Part shown: positions 6,603-14,846 of the stretch, in pieces | Position numbering within the stretch: the first letter of the stretch is position 1 | How the letters are laid out: each line of letters starts with the position of its first letter | Assembly (NCBI GenBank): GCA_004552615.1 | Contig: SFNZ01000032.1 | Coordinates: 1 to 17,743 of the forward strand | DNA from: Bacteroidales bacterium | Lineage (GTDB): Bacteria > Bacteroidota > Bacteroidia > Bacteroidales > UBA932 | DNA: 17,743 bases | Direction: 5' to 3' | Notes under the pieces: model-generated | Told to the model about the DNA's origin: nothing | The model's input: only the letters and a program-made list of their open reading frames with translations | The model's database searches: none | Program-made: the position numbers and the translations under genes

Positions 6603-7334
6603 TTACTCGTTTGTACATTCAATGGAATATGTGAAGGAATCAGCGCGGTAATAGCCGATGTTGTATTCTACCGGGCCATTGTTTTCGTCGAGGACGAAAC
6701 GCTTCCTCACCAGAATAGGGTCGCCTGCGGAAATGCTGAGCTTGTCGGAAATCTCGGAGCTCGCGCCTTTTGCAGAAATCTGCTCGCGGGATGTCTTGAC
6801 CCTGATTCCGTAACGCTCCTGCAGAATCTCGTAGAGAGGCTTGCTCATGTCTTCAGATACCGACATAGGGATGGACGGGCTGAAAAAGGATATGAAGAAC
6901 ACGAACGGAAGGTCAGGCTTTCCGCGGAGTCTCTCAAGACAGAGCAGTTTCCTGCCAGGTTCAATGCCGAAGAATTCAGCAGCTTCCTTCGGGGGCAGCT
7001 TCCAGCTGATGTGGAGCTCGAAATTCTGTACCTGCATGCCCTGGGCGGCCATTTCCTGGGAGAAGCTCATCCAGTTCCTGGCATTGCTCATCACATCCTG
7101 AGGGGCCACACATGTGCCGTAACCTTTCTTCCTGATGAGAAGTCCTTCGAAAACAAGCTTGTTGATGGCCTGCCTGAGGGTGTTACGGGATATGTTCAAC
7201 TGTTTTGACAGATCCACTTCATTCGGGAGGAGCTTCCCGTTCCGGTAGTCTTCCTGCTGGATCATTTTTCTCAACACTTCTTCCGCCTGCTGGTGCAGAG
7301 GCGTGGAAGAGTTATGGTCTAATTCCAGTTTCAT
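6603..7334 (-). CDS. GntR-family (HutC/UTRA) transcriptional regulator
   Basis: This is a 243-residue cytoplasmic repressor-type protein. Residues 10-78 form the winged helix-turn-helix (PLHQQAEEVLRKMI..., GKLLPNEVDLSKQL, ISRNTLRQAINKLVFEGLL, KKGYGT), with TLRQAINKL as the recognition helix. Residues about 95-240 fit the UTRA ligand-binding domain of the HutC subfamily, which usually binds a sugar phosphate or another small metabolite (YEILQERYGI, KTSREQISAKGAS, PILVRKRFVLDENNGPVEYNIGYYRADSF). It leads an operon with the MFS transporter and is divergent from the FAD oxidoreductase. Its promoter carries an inverted repeat overlapping the expected start site (7365-7392), so autorepression relieved by a metabolite of the imported sugar is likely. 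The effector is unknown. Confidence 0.92.
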   Translation of the reverse strand: MKLELDHNSSTPLHQQAEEVLRKMIQQEDYRNGKLLPNEVDLSKQLNISRNTLRQAINKLVFEGLLIRKKGYGTCVAPQDVMSNARNWMSFSQEMAAQGMQVQNFELHISWKLPPKEAAEFFGIEPGRKLLCLERLRGKPDLPFVFFISFFSPSIPMSVSEDMSKPLYEILQERYGIRVKTSREQISAKGASSEISDKLSISAGDPILVRKRFVLDENNGPVEYNIGYYRADSFTYSIECTNE

Positions 7335-7364
7335 AATGAGCTATCTAGATTATTTCTATTTATG

Positions 7365-7392
7365 GTTCGTACATTATATAATATGTATGAAC
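7365..7392. promoter_or_regulatory. Candidate operator for the GntR/HutC regulator
   Basis: GTTCGTACAT (7365-7374) and ATGTATGAAC (7383-7392) are inverted copies with one mismatch in ten, separated by TATATAAT. The right arm touches the -7 box of the regulator promoter and the repeat covers the predicted transcription start, as expected for a repressor that blocks initiation. The binding protein is inferred from adjacency. Confidence 0.6.
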
Positions 7393-7422
7393 AAAGGTAA
7401 AAACAATTTTACATATATCAAA
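7392..7422 (-). promoter_or_regulatory. Bacteroidetes-type promoter for GntR-MFS operon
   Basis: On the minus strand TTTG (7419-7422) and TACCTTTG (7392-7399) are spaced by exactly 19 bp, a full match to TTTG-N19-TAnnTTTG. The leader to the ATG at 7334 is about 50 nt. Confidence 0.78.
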
Positions 7423-7478
7423 TATTTTGTGAACATTCTTTGCGAAATTTTTCCTTATTTGTTCATTGACGCCTCCTC

Positions 7479-7525
7479 CTAAAAATTAGTTAACATCCCC
7501 GGAGGGCAGCTAAACATTTAGTTAA
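7479..7525. repeat. Two copies of CTAAA-n-TTAGTTAA in the divergent gap
   Basis: CTAAAAATTAGTTAA (7479-7493) and CTAAACATTTAGTTAA (7510-7525) are near-identical, lie in the same orientation and share TTAGTTAA at a 32-bp (three-turn) offset. Each contains a short inverted repeat (CTAA/TTAG or CTAAA/TTTAG). They lie upstream of the FAD oxidoreductase gene and may be tandem binding sites for an activator or repressor. Confidence 0.45.
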
Positions 7526-7571
7526 TGCGACAAAAATTGCAATTCGCGGTACATTTTGCCGAAATATTAAG

Positions 7572-7579
7572 TATTTTTG
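7572..7579 (+). promoter_or_regulatory. Possible -7 box for the FAD oxidoreductase gene
   Basis: TATTTTTG fits TAnnTTTG and lies 40 bp before the ATG, but there is no TTTG at 19 bp (the nearest is 13 bp away). A perfect 14-bp palindrome, ATAATAGCTATTAT (7603-7616), follows and ends 3 bp before the start codon, where it could affect translation initiation or bind a regulator. Confidence 0.35.
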
Positions 7580-7619
7580 AATTATCTGACACTGGACGCA
7601 TAATAATAGCTATTATCTT

Positions 7620-9002
7620 ATGGAACAGAACATAAAGACATATAAGGAGCCCGCAAGGGAAATCCCTGTAAGGAACGAAGTGGATGTACTTGTAGTAGGA
7701 GCGGGCCCGGCAGGCATAATGGCTGCACAGGCAGCTGCACTTGTCAAGGGCACGAAAGTGATGCTCATTGACAGCCGCGGATATCTCGGAGGCAACATGA
7801 CGATTGGTCTTCCGCTTCTCGGATTCCTCGGCAGGAAAGGCAATGAAATCATCAAGGGACTCCCGCTTCAGTTCGTGGAGCGGCTCCGCGCAAGAGGCCA
7901 GGCCACGCACCACAGGGCATGTCCCCTGCATGTCAGCCTGACAATGGTGGACCCGGAAGGCACCAAGAAACTCGCCTGGGAGATAATGGAGGAATCCGGC
8001 GTGAAAGTGCTCCTGTACGTGTTCTGCGCCGATGTGATAATGGAAGGTGACAAATGCCGCGGTGTGATAATCGAGTCAAAGCGCGGCCGCGAAGCCATCC
8101 TCGCAAAGACTGTGGTGGATTGCACCGGAGACGGTGACGTGCTGTACAGGGCAGGCGCGGAAATGCTGTACGGCAACGAGGACGGGAACGCCCAGCCGCC
8201 TACCCTCATGTTCTCCATGCGCGGGGTTGACAGCCGCAAGCTCCGTGACGCGGTGGCAGACCATCCTGAGGAATACGACATTGACTTCATCCCGAACGAA
8301 TTCTTCCGCCCGATGGACAATTGCACGTTCGTCGGATTCCGGAACCAGATACGCAAGGCCCGCGAGGCAGGCTACAAGATTCCTGTAGAAAGGACCATCT
8401 TCATGACCGGAATGGCGGAGGACGAATGGTGGGTAAACATGAGCCGTGTTAACGGAATCGACGCTACCGACCCCGAACAATATACGAAGGGAGAGGAAAT
8501 CTGCATCGAGCAGAACGCCGAAATCATAAAATACCTGAAGGCCTACATCCCGGGATTCGGGAACGCCTACCTTGACAAGGTGGCACCATTCATGGGCATC
8601 CGGGAGACACGCAGGTTGTCAGGACTTTACACGCTTACAGAGCAGGACATCTTCGACTGTGCACATTTCGACGATGCCATAGGCGTGGCAAGCTATCCCG
8701 TGGACCTGCACCACCCTGTCGGCGGTGACTGCTCATTGTATTGGTGCCCAGACTGTTACGACATACCTTACCGCAGCCTGATTCCAAAGAAAGTGGACGG
8801 CGTGATAGCCGCAGGACGCGATATCTCCGCCACCCATCTCGCCCTCGCTTCAGTACGCGTCATGGGCCCTGCGATGTGCATAGGAGAAGCGGCCGGAAAA
8901 GCCGCAGCCATTGCAGCCAGGGACGGAATTGAACTCCGCGACGTGGACATCCGCACACTGCAGGATGCCCTGAGGCAGGAAGGCGTCTATTTCCGTGACT
9001 GA
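7620..9002 (+). CDS. FAD-dependent oxidoreductase (FAD_oxidored family)
   Basis: This is a 460-residue, apparently cytoplasmic flavoprotein without a signal peptide. VDVLVVGAGPAGIMAAQ (21-37) is the Rossmann dinucleotide-binding GxGxxG. LIDSRGYLGGNMT (49-61) provides the acidic ribose contact and the GG motif. VVDCTGDGDVL (165-175) is the second FAD contact, and VDGVIAAGRDISATHLALASVRVMGP near the C-terminus is the terminal FAD block. The pattern fits the PF12831-type flavoproteins common in Bacteroidales, most of which have no known substrate. Its start follows a palindrome, it is divergent from the GntR regulator, and its stop is only 14 bp from the convergent GH92 gene. An oxidative step on a released sugar or aglycone is a possible role, but nothing in the sequence identifies the substrate. 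Confidence 0.85.
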   Translation: MEQNIKTYKEPAREIPVRNEVDVLVVGAGPAGIMAAQAAALVKGTKVMLIDSRGYLGGNMTIGLPLLGFLGRKGNEIIKGLPLQFVERLRARGQATHHRACPLHVSLTMVDPEGTKKLAWEIMEESGVKVLLYVFCADVIMEGDKCRGVIIESKRGREAILAKTVVDCTGDGDVLYRAGAEMLYGNEDGNAQPPTLMFSMRGVDSRKLRDAVADHPEEYDIDFIPNEFFRPMDNCTFVGFRNQIRKAREAGYKIPVERTIFMTGMAEDEWWVNMSRVNGIDATDPEQYTKGEEICIEQNAEIIKYLKAYIPGFGNAYLDKVAPFMGIRETRRLSGLYTLTEQDIFDCAHFDDAIGVASYPVDLHHPVGGDCSLYWCPDCYDIPYRSLIPKKVDGVIAAGRDISATHLALASVRVMGPAMCIGEAAGKAAAIAARDGIELRDVDIRTLQDALRQEGVYFRD

Positions 9003-9016
9003 CCTCCCTGCCCCGG

Positions 9017-11371
9017 CTATTTGTTCAAAGATTCATCCGGGAGTTCCTGCATGTCGAGGACGAGCTCACCTCCCGAAACAATCGAGGACCACGGCAGTTG
9101 CACCGAATCCAGCGATTTACCGTCAAGGGTGATTCCGCCGAGATAGATGGCTCTGTCGGAATTGTTCCTCGTCCTGATCACGAATTTGTCTCCCGGATAA
9201 TAATCCCTGTTCAGTTTTACAGTCACCTTGTCGAAGAGCGGGCTGCCTATCTGCATGGACGGGTCCGGCGCCGTGAGGCCCTTGACGTCGAAGAGTCCCA
9301 TCGCAGCCATCACATACCATGCACCGAGCTGGCCCTGGTCCTCATCCTGTCCGTAACCGTAACCGTGGATGCCTTCCGTTCCGTAGAACTCGTTGCAGAT
9401 GGTCCTCATCCATTTCTGGGACAGCCACGGGCGGCCGGAGAAATTGAACATTCCGGAGATGTGCAGGTTCGGCTGGTTGCCGTGATTGTAATAAGACTGG
9501 AGGCCTGAGAATGCGTCGATGGTCTTGCCTCCGCCGAATATGCTCTCGCGGGAAATGATGAAGGTGCTGTCCAGCCGGTTGTTGAACTCTTCTTCACCGA
9601 GGAGGTCCACAAGCTGCTCCACATGGTGAGGAACATACCAGGTATACTGGATTGCATTGCCTTCCTGGAAGCCCACCCAAGGGGCATAAGGGTCGAACTC
9701 CGCGATGAACTCTCCGTCAATTCCGCGCGGGCGCATCAGCTTCACGGAAGGGTCGTACATGAGTTTCCATCCTTCGGACAATGCCGTCAGGCGCTCATAG
9801 TCTTCCTGATGGCCGAGGCTTTTCGCCATCTGGGCCACTGCATAGGAGCTGAATGAGTATTCGAGAGTATGTGACACCGAGAAGCGGGATCCCTGGGCTG
9901 AAGTATGATCATAGAAGTCAGGAGTAAGCGGGGAATATCCTTTTGTCACGAATTGGTATACGTCCAGTTTTCCGGCTCCGGCTGGTCTGTCGCGCCATTC
10001 GAGCTCGTTCTTGAGGGCTGCGGCATAGGCCGTGTCGATATCGAAATTGCGGATACCGCAATTGTATGCAGCGGCAATCGCAAGGCTCACGAAATTGGTG
10101 CCCACGCCTGAAACATAACGGCTGCAGGCAATTCCGTCTCCGAGCCATCCGGCATCCTTGTAGACGAGCAACTGGCTGGAAATCCAGTCTGCGAAGTACT
10201 CCGGATATGCAAGGGACCAGAGCTGGGTGAGGTTCCAAAAACCGCCCCAGATGGCGTCAGTATTGTAATGATTGTGGAGCGGAGTCCCGTCAGGACCGAG
10301 GGCAACCTGTCCTACAGTACCGTCATTGGCAGGATATGCTCCGTTCACGTCGCTCGCAAGACCGCGTCCGAGAAGCGCATGGAACAATCCCGTATAGAAT
10401 TTCACCTTGTCCTCATGGCGTCCGCCTTCCACACGGATGCGTCCGAGAGATTCCTCCCATTCTTTTGCAGCAGCCTTGTGGGCAGAGTCAAAGTCCAATG
10501 AGGAAGCCTCGGTCTCGAGATTGAGACGGGCATTTTCAACGGAGGTGTAGGAAAGTCCGACTTTCACGTTGACGGCATTGCGCATAGAAGTGTCGAATTC
10601 CATGTACAGGCCGGCTCCGACGCCGTCTCTCGAATTGGAGTCCGGATAGATCTCGGAACCGTTGAATGTTCCGTATCCTGAAGGCTTTGTATCGGTCTCC
10701 GCGCTGAAATACATCGTCACGTCAGCTCCCTTCTGGTAATTCTTCACATACACCGGATACGTCGTGACCCATCCTTCCACACGTCCGTCCGGAGTCAGTT
10801 CCACATGGGCGTCCTTGCATGGTCCGCTCTCCCCCATCTTCGTGCCGATGTTGAAGACGAGATTGGCCCTGGAGCCCTTCGGATAAGTATAGCGGTGGAA
10901 TGCTACACGCTTGGTGGCAGTAAGTTCCGCTTTCACGCCGTAGTCCTTGAGAATCACGCTGTAATACCCCGGCTCGGCAATCTCGTCGGCCTTGTCGAAA
11001 CGGGAACGGTATCCGCTTCCTGTCGTGTCGGACAATTCTCCCGGCACGGTGACAAGGTCTCCTGTAGTAGGAGCGAGAACGACTCCTCCCACCTGGAACT
11101 CATGGAAATTGGCGAAGCCTTCGATGGAGGTGTGTCTCGCATCATATCCAACGGCCTGCCATCCTCCCGGGTTGCCGAGATGTCCGTCCGTTGTCGGAGC
11201 AGGTTTTGCCATTCCGAAAGGGACTGCCGCAGGGGTGAAGAAGAACCACCTGGAGTGTGCCGTGCCTATCCTCGGGTCAACATAGGAGGAAAGGGATTCA
11301 CCGCGCCCGCTGCTAATAAGCAAAGCTGCAGACACGGTGAACAATAGTGCTTTTTTCAAATATCTGGACAT
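9017..11371 (-). CDS. GH92 alpha-mannosidase, divergent subgroup
   Basis: The 784-residue protein has an N-terminal signal peptide (about 1-24, no lipobox), so it is probably periplasmic. GH92 enzymes are Ca-dependent inverting exo-alpha-mannosidases. SYVDPRIGTAHSRWFFFTPAAVPFGM (29-54) matches the N-terminal beta-sandwich opening of the family. FQEGNAIQYTWYVPH (568-582) holds the likely general acid Glu570. GQDEDQGQLGAWYVMAAMG (674-692) holds Asp676 and Asp678, matching the catalytic base pair of the GNDDCGQMSAWYVF-type motif. The usual GNEPSHH block reads GNQPNLH (631-637), and the N-terminal block also departs from the common GTDG form, so this is a distinct subgroup and linkage preference is uncertain. 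It starts 1 bp after GH38 and is the last gene of the operon. Confidence 0.9.
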   Translation of the reverse strand: MSRYLKKALLFTVSAALLISSGRGESLSSYVDPRIGTAHSRWFFFTPAAVPFGMAKPAPTTDGHLGNPGGWQAVGYDARHTSIEGFANFHEFQVGGVVLAPTTGDLVTVPGELSDTTGSGYRSRFDKADEIAEPGYYSVILKDYGVKAELTATKRVAFHRYTYPKGSRANLVFNIGTKMGESGPCKDAHVELTPDGRVEGWVTTYPVYVKNYQKGADVTMYFSAETDTKPSGYGTFNGSEIYPDSNSRDGVGAGLYMEFDTSMRNAVNVKVGLSYTSVENARLNLETEASSLDFDSAHKAAAKEWEESLGRIRVEGGRHEDKVKFYTGLFHALLGRGLASDVNGAYPANDGTVGQVALGPDGTPLHNHYNTDAIWGGFWNLTQLWSLAYPEYFADWISSQLLVYKDAGWLGDGIACSRYVSGVGTNFVSLAIAAAYNCGIRNFDIDTAYAAALKNELEWRDRPAGAGKLDVYQFVTKGYSPLTPDFYDHTSAQGSRFSVSHTLEYSFSSYAVAQMAKSLGHQEDYERLTALSEGWKLMYDPSVKLMRPRGIDGEFIAEFDPYAPWVGFQEGNAIQYTWYVPHHVEQLVDLLGEEEFNNRLDSTFIISRESIFGGGKTIDAFSGLQSYYNHGNQPNLHISGMFNFSGRPWLSQKWMRTICNEFYGTEGIHGYGYGQDEDQGQLGAWYVMAAMGLFDVKGLTAPDPSMQIGSPLFDKVTVKLNRDYYPGDKFVIRTRNNSDRAIYLGGITLDGKSLDSVQLPWSSIVSGGELVLDMQELPDESLNK

Positions 11372-11372
11372 G

Positions 11373-14300
11373 TTACAAATCTATCCTTACGAAGACATTG
11401 CCGTAGGCTGGGATCTTCAGGCTGGTCCTGGCTGGACTGTCCACAGGATCCTCAACGGCATCCACCACCTTGAACGGAAGAGGTTTGCCTTCAGGCCCGT
11501 TGATGACTAGTTCAGCCGGCTTGCCGTCGGTCTCTATTACGTTCAGTATCACTGCCTTGCCTCCGTATCTCGAAGTCCCGCAGGATGCGGCCGTGAGATT
11601 GGCCGCGTCAATGCTGAGGAAAGATTTCTCCCGGACATTCGAGCGGGTGGAAACCACTTTCGAAGCCGGATTCACCCTCGCATAGAACGGAACCCTGTTC
11701 GAGCGGCCGAATTCCGCTGCCACGGAATTGGACACGTCAGACGATGATGTTATCGCATAGGTCCATTTGAGTTCTCCTTCCTGCGAAGCACGGAAGTTGG
11801 TCGTCCAATAATTATTCATTATCCACGAATAGATATGCTGGCCGTCATGCCTGTGGTCAATGCGGTACGGATCGTTCATCATCTCGCCCATCAGGAAGAG
11901 AGGAATCTCGTCCGTGCTGACAATCACCTGGGACTGCGCATTCCTTGCGGCCACAAAATTCTGCACAGTATTCCAGGCTGCGGAAGACCTCGGTATCTGG
12001 GTCTCACCTGCAATCACGGTTCCGCCCGGGACATCGAAATACAACTTGCCGTCAGGAACGCTGAACGGGAACGCCACATAGATTCCGGAAGGATCCGTCT
12101 CAGGAAGCCTCGAGAGCGAATATGAGAATTCTATGCGTTTCACGTCATTGAACAGCCTAACCTCCACGTTCACGCCTGAATCGGAGCATCCCCTGAGTTT
12201 ACCGTGACAGAACACGCTCGTATAGACAGCGCCCTTCTGTATCCTCGAGAACCTGACATCGGTCATGCCCTCGCGGGAATATTTCTCGAATACTTTCCTC
12301 TCCATCTGGCGGCGGTCACCCTCAAGCGATTCGTAGATGACCTCTCCGGCATTCCATTCCGCATTTTTGTCGAGCAGTTCGGCTCCGGTCTCCTTGTCTA
12401 TAACCGATGCAAGGCCTCCCCGGGAAGGGTCAAATTCCACCCGGTAGAATGCGTTCTCAACCACCGGCGTCTTACCGGACACGTTCTCTGACTGGCCCTG
12501 AGGCTGGCCACCTTCCTCCACCACGAGTTCATAGGTACGATATCCCATCGCCGGGATGTCCTCTGCATATATCGCATAGTAACGGCCCTCGCTCCTGGAA
12601 TTGAGAGGCTGCCACCTGAGTTTCCTGCCGGTTCCGTCAACGATGGAGAAATTCATGTCGCGCGGAACGAGTTCATAGTCAATGTACACCTTCACCAAAC
12701 CGGAACGCGTCCGTGCCATTGAGTTGAAGAATGTCAATGTAGGCCTGTCAGCTCTATACAGAGAGCCCTGCAGCCTTCCGGCAGCAGCCTCGTACATGAT
12801 CTGGGCGCTCTTGAGAGCCTCCCATACATAGGAGCCCTTCTCAGCCCACTGCACTTCGGAGTTCTCGCAGAACGGATTTCTGATACTCTCAGATGCACCG
12901 AAAGTATGCTCGTTGTAGAAGAGAAGATTCTCGTGAATCCTGTCTATCTCCCCTGCGGCACGGAACGGATAATCGTCACCCGACATTGCAGCCATCGCGA
13001 ACATTCCGCTGATGGTGAGCATGTCGGACTGGGTCGTCCTGGATGCTGCGGTCTCCCTTGCGGCAGATCCGAAACCGTCTGTCCACCAGTCCGGATATGC
13101 GGCACGGTAAACAGGCAGGCCTTCCGCGTATTCGCCGTCCACCCTGTCGAGGAACTCGTGGATGGTCGCGCTCCTGAGCTTAGGCCAAGCATAGTGATCG
13201 TTCCATCTCTTTATGAGTTCGCACTCGTGCATTGAAGGAGGGGAATTGTCGGTGGAATATCCGGAATACTGAACCGAGACGAGCGGAATGTCATATCCCC
13301 TGCGCTTGAGAGACGAGATATAGGAGAATACCCCGTTCTCAACCCCCTTGTCATCACCACGGTCGATGCCCCATCTGTTAGCAGTATGGTAATGATCGGG
13401 CCTGTAGGAGAGCAGGCTGTTTCCTGAAGGGGATTCCCACCGGTACAATGTCGGCCTGTCGAACGGAATGTCAGCCCTGTGGCTGTTCGATCCCATAGTC
13501 ATGTATTTAACCCCGAGGTCCGAAAGATAGTCTACCAGGCACCAGGCAACTCCGTTGACGTCATTCTGCATGGCAGTGACTACCGGGATGTCCATCTCCC
13601 TGAATGTCCTGATCGGGGACAGGAAGGTTCTGTAATTGTCCTCGCCGGCGAGCTCAGCCATATTGAAGAACATGGCTGTCACCTCTATCTGGCCGTTCCT
13701 GACGAAATGCAGGAATTTCTCCACCTGGGCCTGGGGACGGGACTTGAGCCATTCCTTGACGGCCCAGGACGCCTCGCATGTCCATCTGAACTTCGAGTCG
13801 TCCGGATAGTTCCCAGTAGCCTCGCAATACTCGAGAGCATAGTCGATGTACCTGAGATGCTCGGTGAGAATCTCGGTCTGGGGCTTGGTATAGCCGATGT
13901 CGGTATGGGTATGCTGCACGAGATAGATTGTCCATTTCTCGGCCGGCAGAATCTCGACATCCGCCTCAGAGCGGTCCTTCCCGCACACGAGGCCTATCTT
14001 CACCTTGCGGCCCTGGCAATTCTCCGGAACCGATATTTCCCTGGAATTGATTCCTGGAGCAATATCTATCGAACCGGCCTTAGTGCCGTCACAATACCAG
14101 TCTGCACGTACGGCCTTCTTTCCCCAATTCACGATGGAGAGCTGGACAGGAGAGCGCAACTCCTTCCCGTCGGCCCCATACACGAGAGCAGGGACAGACT
14201 TGGATGACGCGAGGGAGACGCCTCCCTTGCACGAAGAAAGCCTCACTGCCGAAGAAGCCTCGAGACGGATGTCGTCAAGGACTGTCCAGCTGCCGGCCAC

Positions 14301-14831
14301 ATTGGTGATTCTGAGTACATTGTCTCCCTGGCGCAGAGATGCGGAAGGGATGTCCAATGTCACGGTCACGGACTTCTGGGTGAATATCCTCTTGTTGAGG
14401 AAATCGTTGTCATTGCCCGCAGGAAGGCGGATCTCTGACGAGAAGTCATTGATTTCCACCTGGAGGCGTGGCGGGTGGGAAGCGTGTACTGCCACCATGT
14501 CCATGATGAGGGTGAGTTTCGACGGGAGGGTCTGGTCAGCCACATTGAATCGGACGAGGAGAGTCCCTCTCCGCCTTCCTGCCCAAGAGTCATCCAGTCC
14601 AGGTATCACGAACGGGACTGCACTGAGGTCGCTCTGGCCCACGGAATATACCGCCATTCCCTCAGGGAATACCTTGGAGATTCCGTTGTAGCCTTTCTCT
14701 GCGACGGCGAATTCCCTGAAACTGTCATCCTTTTCTCCAATCTGCCATACAACATGATTCTGGGCACCGGCCAGGAGACCGGTTCCCAGAATACAAGCAG
14801 CAGACATAATTAACTGCCTTAAGTTTTTCAT
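11373..14831 (-). CDS. GH38 alpha-mannosidase with N-terminal PL4-type binding domain
   Basis: The 1152-residue protein has a signal peptide (about 1-23) and is probably periplasmic. Residues about 26-195 (VVWQIGEKDDSFREFA onward) resemble the CBM-like domain of rhamnogalacturonan lyases. The GH38 catalytic barrel starts near 300. QHTHTDIGYT supplies the Zn ligands His309 and Asp311. MQNDVNGVAW supplies Asp424 in the position of the nucleophile and third ligand, and NEHTFGASES supplies His642 as the fourth. These correspond to HxHNDPGW, the DPFGHS-type Asp and the HHD-type His of classical members, so the metal site is intact but its surroundings differ. C-terminal beta domains fill about 700-1152. 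GH38 enzymes are retaining exo-alpha-mannosidases. It sits between the LamG lipoprotein gene and GH92, spaced by 15 and 1 bp. Confidence 0.88.
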   Translation of the reverse strand: MKNLRQLIMSAACILGTGLLAGAQNHVVWQIGEKDDSFREFAVAEKGYNGISKVFPEGMAVYSVGQSDLSAVPFVIPGLDDSWAGRRRGTLLVRFNVADQTLPSKLTLIMDMVAVHASHPPRLQVEINDFSSEIRLPAGNDNDFLNKRIFTQKSVTVTLDIPSASLRQGDNVLRITNVAGSWTVLDDIRLEASSAVRLSSCKGGVSLASSKSVPALVYGADGKELRSPVQLSIVNWGKKAVRADWYCDGTKAGSIDIAPGINSREISVPENCQGRKVKIGLVCGKDRSEADVEILPAEKWTIYLVQHTHTDIGYTKPQTEILTEHLRYIDYALEYCEATGNYPDDSKFRWTCEASWAVKEWLKSRPQAQVEKFLHFVRNGQIEVTAMFFNMAELAGEDNYRTFLSPIRTFREMDIPVVTAMQNDVNGVAWCLVDYLSDLGVKYMTMGSNSHRADIPFDRPTLYRWESPSGNSLLSYRPDHYHTANRWGIDRGDDKGVENGVFSYISSLKRRGYDIPLVSVQYSGYSTDNSPPSMHECELIKRWNDHYAWPKLRSATIHEFLDRVDGEYAEGLPVYRAAYPDWWTDGFGSAARETAASRTTQSDMLTISGMFAMAAMSGDDYPFRAAGEIDRIHENLLFYNEHTFGASESIRNPFCENSEVQWAEKGSYVWEALKSAQIMYEAAAGRLQGSLYRADRPTLTFFNSMARTRSGLVKVYIDYELVPRDMNFSIVDGTGRKLRWQPLNSRSEGRYYAIYAEDIPAMGYRTYELVVEEGGQPQGQSENVSGKTPVVENAFYRVEFDPSRGGLASVIDKETGAELLDKNAEWNAGEVIYESLEGDRRQMERKVFEKYSREGMTDVRFSRIQKGAVYTSVFCHGKLRGCSDSGVNVEVRLFNDVKRIEFSYSLSRLPETDPSGIYVAFPFSVPDGKLYFDVPGGTVIAGETQIPRSSAAWNTVQNFVAARNAQSQVIVSTDEIPLFLMGEMMNDPYRIDHRHDGQHIYSWIMNNYWTTNFRASQEGELKWTYAITSSSDVSNSVAAEFGRSNRVPFYARVNPASKVVSTRSNVREKSFLSIDAANLTAASCGTSRYGGKAVILNVIETDGKPAELVINGPEGKPLPFKVVDAVEDPVDSPARTSLKIPAYGNVFVRIDL

Positions 14832-14846
14832 CGTGCAAGTTTATTT

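Noticed and set aside
7535..7544. AATTGCAATT palindrome
   Set aside because: Ten-base AT-rich palindromes are expected by chance in this gap and nothing links it to a promoter element.
13479..14207. 242-residue plus-strand ORF opposite GH38
   Set aside because: Antisense shadow of a GC-rich gene whose sense frame has clear GH38 motifs.
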